Part shown: one piece after another, positions 3,933 to 7,758 of the stretch
How positions within the stretch are numbered: position 1 is the first letter of the stretch
Layout of the letters: every line of letters begins with the position of its first letter
Source of the DNA: CAZVCJ01 sp964625745
Lineage (GTDB): Bacteria > Chloroflexota > Anaerolineae > VGOG01
Direction: 5' to 3'
Length of the DNA: 7,758 nt
NCBI GenBank assembly: GCA_964625745.1
Contig: CAZVCJ010000183.1
Span: forward strand, 1-7,758
The notes under the pieces: model-generated
What the model saw: the letters and a program-made list of their open reading frames with translations, nothing else
Databases searched by the model: none
Told to the model about the DNA's origin: nothing
Translations under genes and position numbers: made by a program

Positions 3933-5405
3933 ATGTCTGAGCAAATTGTTCAAAAAGTAAAAGATGCCGGCGTCGTCGGCGCGGGCGGGGCGGGCTTTCC
4001 CACCCACGTCAAGATAGCGGCCTGTCCTGAGCCCGGTCGAAGGGCCCAGGTAGACACGGTCATCGCCAACGGCGCGGAGTGTGATCCCCTGTTGCGCAGC
4101 GACCAGCAACTGATGGCCAACCGCGCTCCGGAGATCATCGAGGGATTGCGGCTGGTGATGCAGGCCAGCGGTGCCGAGAGGGGCATCATAGCCCTGAAGC
4201 GAGAGTACTCGAGCGCCGTGGCGGCCTTGCAGAGAGCGATGCGCGCCCCTCCTTCATCCCCCCCAACTTTGGGGGGGAAAGAGGGGGGGAACATCTCCCT
4301 GTATTTGATGGAAAGCCACTACCCCGCTGGCGACGAGTTCGTCCTGGTCTACGAGGTCACGGGGCGGCTGGTTCCGGAGGCGGGGCTGCCTCTTCACGTG
4401 GGCTGCATCGTCCAGAACGTGGGCACGCTGTTCAACGTCGCCAGGGCGCAAAAGGGGATTCCCGTCACCCACCGCTTGCTGACCGTCACCGGCGCGGTCA
4501 ACGAGCCCAAGACCTTGAATCTGCCCATTGGCACCCCCATCGGTGAGGCCATCGTCTGGGCTGGCGGGATCAAGATCCCCCGTTGGACGACGAGGACTGA
4601 GGAGGACTACGCGGTGGTGGTGGGCGGGCCGATGATGGGTTGGCTGGCCCAGAGCCTCTCCGAGCCTGTCACCAAGACCACCACCGGCCTGATCGTGTTG
4701 CCCAAAAACAACGCTGTGGTTCGCTACCTCGGTCGCCCGCTGGGGTCGTGGGTCAAGCGGGGGCGCTCCACCTGCGACCAGTGCCGTGATTGCACCGACC
4801 TCTGCCCCCGCTACCTGCTGGGACACGACCTGGAACCTCACAAAGTAATGCGCTCCATCAACTACGGTCTGACCGAGCCTACGGCCATCATCACGGCGGC
4901 TGTGCTTTGCTGTGAGTGCAGGCTATGCGAGGCTTACGCCTGTCCGCTGGAGCTTTCGCCCATGGCCTANNNNNNNNNNNNNNNNNNNNNNNNNNNNNNN
5001 NNNNNNNNNNNNNNNNNNNNNNNNNNNNNNNNNNNNNNNNNNNNNNNNNNNNNNNNNNNNNNNNNNNNNAACGTCGTCCACAAGCGCTCCGACCTGACGC
5101 CCCATCCCATGCGCGAGTACCGCCGCGTGCCCATGGAGCGCCTCGTTGCCCGATTGGGGCTGACTGAGTACGATGAATGTACTTGCCCGCTGGACGAGCG
5201 GGAGTATCAGCCTGAGCGCGTTACTATTCCACTCAAGCAGCACATCGGCGCGCCATCTCAGCCGGTGGTCAGAATCGGCGACAGGGTGCGGCGCGGCGAC
5301 CTCATCGCCCGCATTCCCGAAGGCAAGCTGGGGGCCAACATTCACGCCTCGATTTCGGGCCGGGTGGAGGCAGTGACTGGTGAACACATAATGATCGTAG
5401 CTTGA
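3933..5405 (+). CDS. pduS: PduS/RnfC-like flavin and Fe-S electron-transfer protein (contains assembly gap)
   Basis: This matches PduS, the microcompartment protein related to RnfC, which binds flavin and two [4Fe-4S] clusters and moves electrons from NADH (to cobalamin in the Pdu system). The N-terminal GVVGAGGAGFPTHVK motif (about 13-27) is the nucleotide/flavin-binding signature. An SLBB-like region follows. Then come two ferredoxin-type motifs, Cys281-284-287-291 (CDQCRDCTDLCP) and Cys326-329-332-337, and a C-terminal barrel-sandwich domain (LKQHIGAPS to GRVEAVTGEHIMIVA). ATG 3933 is chosen because homologs begin just before this motif; its ribosome site (AGG at 3925) is weak. An upstream TTG at 3879 would add 18 unlikely residues. 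Two short in-frame repeat insertions occur at residues 30-37 and about 106-119. A 100-N gap follows residue 345, but the sequence beyond it continues the same protein in frame. It probably regenerates NAD+ for the dehydrogenase. Confidence 0.92.
   Translation: MSEQIVQKVKDAGVVGAGGAGFPTHVKIAACPEPGRRAQVDTVIANGAECDPLLRSDQQLMANRAPEIIEGLRLVMQASGAERGIIALKREYSSAVAALQRAMRAPPSSPPTLGGKEGGNISLYLMESHYPAGDEFVLVYEVTGRLVPEAGLPLHVGCIVQNVGTLFNVARAQKGIPVTHRLLTVTGAVNEPKTLNLPIGTPIGEAIVWAGGIKIPRWTTRTEEDYAVVVGGPMMGWLAQSLSEPVTKTTTGLIVLPKNNAVVRYLGRPLGSWVKRGRSTCDQCRDCTDLCPRYLLGHDLEPHKVMRSINYGLTEPTAIITAAVLCCECRLCEAYACPLELSPMAXXXXXXXXXXXXXXXXXXXXXXXXXXXXXXXXXXNVVHKRSDLTPHPMREYRRVPMERLVARLGLTEYDECTCPLDEREYQPERVTIPLKQHIGAPSQPVVRIGDRVRRGDLIARIPEGKLGANIHASISGRVEAVTGEHIMIVA
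4020..4043 (+). repeat. In-frame 24-bp repeat insertion in pduS, site 1
   Basis: Where PduS runs from HVK through two residues directly into AQVDT, this gene has eight extra codons (ACPEPGRR, residues 30-37). The DNA, CCTGAGCCCGGTCGAAGG in its core, resembles the short CTGAG...TCGAAGG repeats that I remember as dispersed in many environmental bacterial genomes. Insertion is a multiple of three and keeps the reading frame. Confidence 0.65.
4257..4278 (+). repeat. In-frame palindromic insertion in pduS, site 2
   Basis: A perfect 10-base hairpin, TCCCCCCCAA (4257-4266), loop CT, TTGGGGGGGA (4269-4278), is followed by a second G run (4283-4289). It codes for part of APPSSPPTLGGKEGGN (105-120), a low-complexity stretch absent from PduS, which has only a short loop before the YPAGDE motif. 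It is of the poly-C/AACTTT/poly-G kind seen as dispersed repeats elsewhere. The frame is kept. Confidence 0.7.
4970..5069. other. Assembly gap of 100 Ns inside pduS
   Basis: Exactly 100 Ns is the conventional placeholder for a gap of unknown size. The codon before it is TAN, which must be Tyr in an open gene. By comparison with PduS, roughly a dozen residues seem to be missing between SPMA and the following NVVHKRSDLTPHPMREY, so the true gap is probably nearer 40 bases than 100. The 34 unknown residues in the translation are an artefact. Confidence 0.9.
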
Positions 5406-5410
5406 TTGAT

Positions 5411-5458
5411 GTGGCGGAGTTGTACTCTGCCACCAGGGGGCTCGGACAACTCCGAGCC
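5411..5458. other. Paired hairpins after the operon
   Basis: Hairpin one is GTGGCGGAGT (5411-5420), loop TGT, ACTCTGCCAC (5424-5433), complete in RNA with one G-U pair. Hairpin two is GGCTCGGA (5439-5446), loop CAAC, TCCGAGCC (5451-5458), perfect. A third, competing pairing exists: CGGAGTTGT (5415-5423) with ACAACTCCG (5446-5454). There is no T run, so this is not a standard terminator, but it sits six bases after the pduS stop codon and may mark the end of the operon or be another dispersed repeat. The remaining 70 bases before the kinase show no convincing promoter. Confidence 0.7.
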
Positions 5459-5528
5459 ATCAGAAGGCCCAACGTTCGCTTATACATACGTTAGTGAAGT
5501 GTGAGGCGTGAAATAAGCGGGAGGGAGA

Positions 5529-7758
5529 ATGACGCACTGGCAGTACACCCCCTACGTGTTGCCTTTGCTCGTAGCAGCGGCTATATCGGCTGCCCTTGCG
5601 CTTTACGCATGGCGACGCCGCCCTGCACCCGGCGCAACGCCCTTCGCATTGCTCATGGTGGCTGTAGCTGAGTGGTCGCTGGGGAACGCGCTGGAACTGG
5701 GCAGCACCGACTTGCTGACCAAAGGTTTTTGGACCAAGATCGAGTTCCTGGGCGTCACCGCCGTGCCGGTGCTGTGGTTGGCCTTTGCACTGCAGCACAC
5801 TGGGCGGGAAAAGTGGTTGACGACCCGCAATCTGGTCCTGTTGGCGATTGAGCCCCTCGTCACGCTGCTGCTGCACTGGACCAACGAAGTTCACGGTCTG
5901 ATAGCGAGGGACGTCAGACTGGACACCAGCGGCTCGTTCCCGGTGCTGGACTTGACCTATGGTGCAGGATTCTGGGTCTATATAGCGTACTCGTACCTGT
6001 TGCTTTTGCTCGGCACTTTTCTGCTCCTCCAGGCGCTCATTCGTTCACCGCGCCTGTACCGAGGACAGGCCGGCGCTGTGCTGATCGCCGCGCTAGCGCC
6101 GTGGGCGGGGAATGTGTTATATATATCTGGCTTAAGCCCGTTCCCCTACCTGGATCTGACACCCTTCGCTTTCACCATAACTGGCCTGGCGGTGGCTTGG
6201 GGCCTGTTTCGCTTCCGGCTGTTAGACATCGTGCCGGTGGCACGGGATACCGTCATCGAAGGCATGAGCGATGGCGTGATCGTGCTGGACACACAGAACC
6301 GTATCGTGGACCTCAACCTGGCTGCACAACGGATCACCGACCGTCCGGCCTCAGAGACAATTGGACAACCGGCCGCCCAGGTATTTTCTGCCTGGTCCGA
6401 TCTGGTGGAACGCTATCGCGACGTGACAGAGGTGCGCGAAGAGTTCGTCCTGGGTGAAGGTGAAGCGCAGCAGTGTTTTGATCTGCACATCTCGCCCCTC
6501 TATGACCGAAGTGACCGCCTCACCGGCCGGCTGGTTGTCTTGCGGGACATCACCGAGCGCAAGCAGACGGATGAGGCGCTGCAAAGACAACGGGAAGAGC
6601 TACAAATTATTCTCGATTCCGTACCGGCATCGATTTTCTACAAAGATAAAGAGAACCGATTTATTCGCGTCAATAGAACCTGTGCTGAGAGGCTGGGCAG
6701 GCCTAAAGAGGAGATGGAGGGCAAATCCTGCTTTGAGATTTTCCCTCCCGATCAGGCAGAGGTTTACTGGAGAGACGATGAGGAGGTAATGGCGTCAGGA
6801 CGTCCGAAAAGAAACATTATCGAGGCCGTTGAAACTCCTGAAGGAACAAGATGGGTTCAGACAGACAAGATACCTTATAGAGACGAAAAGGGGAATATAA
6901 TTGGCGTAATAGGTTTTGCTGTTGACGTCACCGAGCGCAAGCGGGCGGGGGAGGCGCTGCGCCGCCGGGCCGAGGAGCTCGCTGCGCTCCAGGCGACAGT
7001 GCTCGACATCACCGTTCCGCATGGTTTGCCAGCACTGCTCCAGACCATCGTCGAGCGAGCGGCGCTACTGCTGAACGCTCCGGGCGGCGGGCTGTACCTA
7101 TGCGAGCCGGATCGGGGAGAAGTCCGCTGCGTGGTGAGTTACAACACCCCGCATGATTACACCAGGACGATACTCAAGTACGGTGAGGGTGCGGCTGGCA
7201 TCGTGGCCCAGACCGGGGAGCCGCTGGTCATTGACGACTACCGCACCTGGAGTGGACGGGCTGCTGTCTACGAGGAGGAGCAGCCTTTCACCGCCGTACT
7301 CAGTGCACCAATGATCTGGCAGGGCCAGGTGACAGGGGTGATCCACGTCCTGCATGGTGCAGAAAGCCGCCGCTTCACAGAGGCTGACCTGGAACTGCTG
7401 ATGTTATTCGCTAACCATGCAGCCATTGCTGTCGAGAATAGCCGGTTATATGAGCAAGCCCAGGAAGAAATCACCGAGCGCGGGCGGGCGGAGGAGGCGC
7501 TGAAGGAGTACTCGGAGCGACTGGAAGAGATGGTAGAGCAGCGCACCCTGGAACTGCAGAAGACATACAGCGATTTGCGAGACAGCCAGGCGAGGCTCAT
7601 TCAGTCGGAGAAGCTGGCGGCCACGGGGCGTCTGGCGGTCAGCGTGGCCCACGAGATCAACAACCCTCTACAAGGCATCACCAACTACTTGTCCATGATC
7701 TCCCAGCAGGTGGCCCAGGATGATCCCCTGCGCGAGGACCTGGACATGGTCAAGCTGG
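5529..7758 (+). CDS. Membrane sensor histidine kinase, 7TM-PAS-PAS-GAF-HisKA, 3' end missing
   Basis: 743 codons are open and the gene runs off the window. Residues 1 to about 233 hold seven hydrophobic segments (first at 9-28, last ending near 228) closing with FRLLD (229-233), as in histidine kinases with an N-terminal 7TM module. PAS 1 covers about 240-345, PAS 2 about 357-470, and a GAF domain about 500-635. A coiled coil at about 640-695 leads into the HisKA domain with phospho-acceptor His708 in VAHEINNPLQG. The ATPase domain lies beyond the end. ATG 5529 follows GGAGG at 5520-5524, with a short spacing. Three copies of an ITERK-type linker join the domains, and PAS 2 is AT-richer than the rest. 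The gene is 123 bases after pduS on the same strand; a role in controlling the microcompartment is possible but unproven. The signal sensed is unknown. Confidence 0.93.
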   Translation, partial: MTHWQYTPYVLPLLVAAAISAALALYAWRRRPAPGATPFALLMVAVAEWSLGNALELGSTDLLTKGFWTKIEFLGVTAVPVLWLAFALQHTGREKWLTTRNLVLLAIEPLVTLLLHWTNEVHGLIARDVRLDTSGSFPVLDLTYGAGFWVYIAYSYLLLLLGTFLLLQALIRSPRLYRGQAGAVLIAALAPWAGNVLYISGLSPFPYLDLTPFAFTITGLAVAWGLFRFRLLDIVPVARDTVIEGMSDGVIVLDTQNRIVDLNLAAQRITDRPASETIGQPAAQVFSAWSDLVERYRDVTEVREEFVLGEGEAQQCFDLHISPLYDRSDRLTGRLVVLRDITERKQTDEALQRQREELQIILDSVPASIFYKDKENRFIRVNRTCAERLGRPKEEMEGKSCFEIFPPDQAEVYWRDDEEVMASGRPKRNIIEAVETPEGTRWVQTDKIPYRDEKGNIIGVIGFAVDVTERKRAGEALRRRAEELAALQATVLDITVPHGLPALLQTIVERAALLLNAPGGGLYLCEPDRGEVRCVVSYNTPHDYTRTILKYGEGAAGIVAQTGEPLVIDDYRTWSGRAAVYEEEQPFTAVLSAPMIWQGQVTGVIHVLHGAESRRFTEADLELLMLFANHAAIAVENSRLYEQAQEEITERGRAEEALKEYSERLEEMVEQRTLELQKTYSDLRDSQARLIQSEKLAATGRLAVSVAHEINNPLQGITNYLSMISQQVAQDDPLREDLDMVKL
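6546..6581 (+). repeat. Interdomain linker repeat, copy 1
   Basis: Twelve codons reading DITERKQTDEAL end PAS 1. The same motif recurs at 6924-6959 and 7467-7502 with high nucleotide identity, sharing TCACCGAGCGC and GAGGCGCTG exactly. Confidence 0.75.
6924..6959 (+). repeat. Interdomain linker repeat, copy 2
   Basis: DVTERKRAGEAL, ending PAS 2. Together with copy 1 it brackets the AT-richer PAS 2 module (6582-6923). Confidence 0.75.
7467..7502 (+). repeat. Interdomain linker repeat, copy 3
   Basis: EITERGRAEEAL, between the GAF domain and the coiled coil before HisKA. Unusually, this copy does not follow a PAS domain, where such a motif normally belongs; it may be a remnant of a lost PAS or a recombination scar. 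Confidence 0.7.

Noticed and set aside
4254..4841. Minus-strand open frame of 195 codons opposite pduS
   Set aside because: Shadow frame without ribosome site or recognisable protein; the sense strand encodes clear Fe-S motifs.
5439..5458. Rho-independent terminator after pduS
   Set aside because: The stem is good but no U run follows (ATCAGAAGG), so it is reported only as a hairpin.
5471..5492. Operator-like inverted repeat AACGT...ACGTT and a TATACA -10 before the kinase gene
   Set aside because: The arms are only five bases and no -35 box lies at a suitable distance; this is within chance.

Overview
The window carries a GC-rich bacterial accessory locus whose core is a bacterial microcompartment (BMC) operon. 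It is followed by the first three quarters of a large sensor histidine kinase. A run of exactly 100 Ns marks a scaffold join, so this is a draft assembly, probably metagenomic. The gene styles and the many small palindromic repeats suggest a Chloroflexota (Anaerolineae-like) bacterium. That placement is inference from memory of such genomes and was not tested.

Layout. A divergent gene of unknown function leaves the window on the minus strand (78 to <1). Between it and the operon is a symmetric back-to-back promoter: two TGTGCTATAAT boxes in inverted orientation share one overlapping -35 region (140-189). The plus-strand operon then reads: CcmP-like tandem-domain shell trimer (258-896); PduA/CcmK-like shell hexamer (1052-1357); family I inorganic pyrophosphatase (1443-1979); EutN/CcmL-like vertex pentamer (1982-2278); CoA-acylating aldehyde dehydrogenase with an N-terminal encapsulation-type helix (2365-3825); and a PduS/RnfC-like flavin and Fe-S protein (3933-5405, interrupted by the N gap). 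A double hairpin (5411-5458) precedes a 7TM-PAS-PAS-GAF-HisKA histidine kinase (5529 to >7758).

How it may work. The three shell types are the minimal set for a closed shell. The dehydrogenase would turn an aldehyde into acyl-CoA plus NADH inside it. The PduS-like protein could reoxidise NADH and pass electrons on. No signature aldehyde-generating enzyme, alcohol dehydrogenase or phosphotransacylase is visible, so the substrate cannot be named. The pyrophosphatase placed tightly among shell genes is unexpected and suggests that PPi or Pi matters to the pathway.

The second layer of interest is repeats. Almost every gap in the operon carries a different short palindromic or tandem element. At least two more sit in-frame inside pduS, and one lies in the dehydrogenase linker. 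The kinase gene is also mosaic: its second PAS module is visibly AT-richer than its surroundings and is bracketed by near-identical linker repeats.
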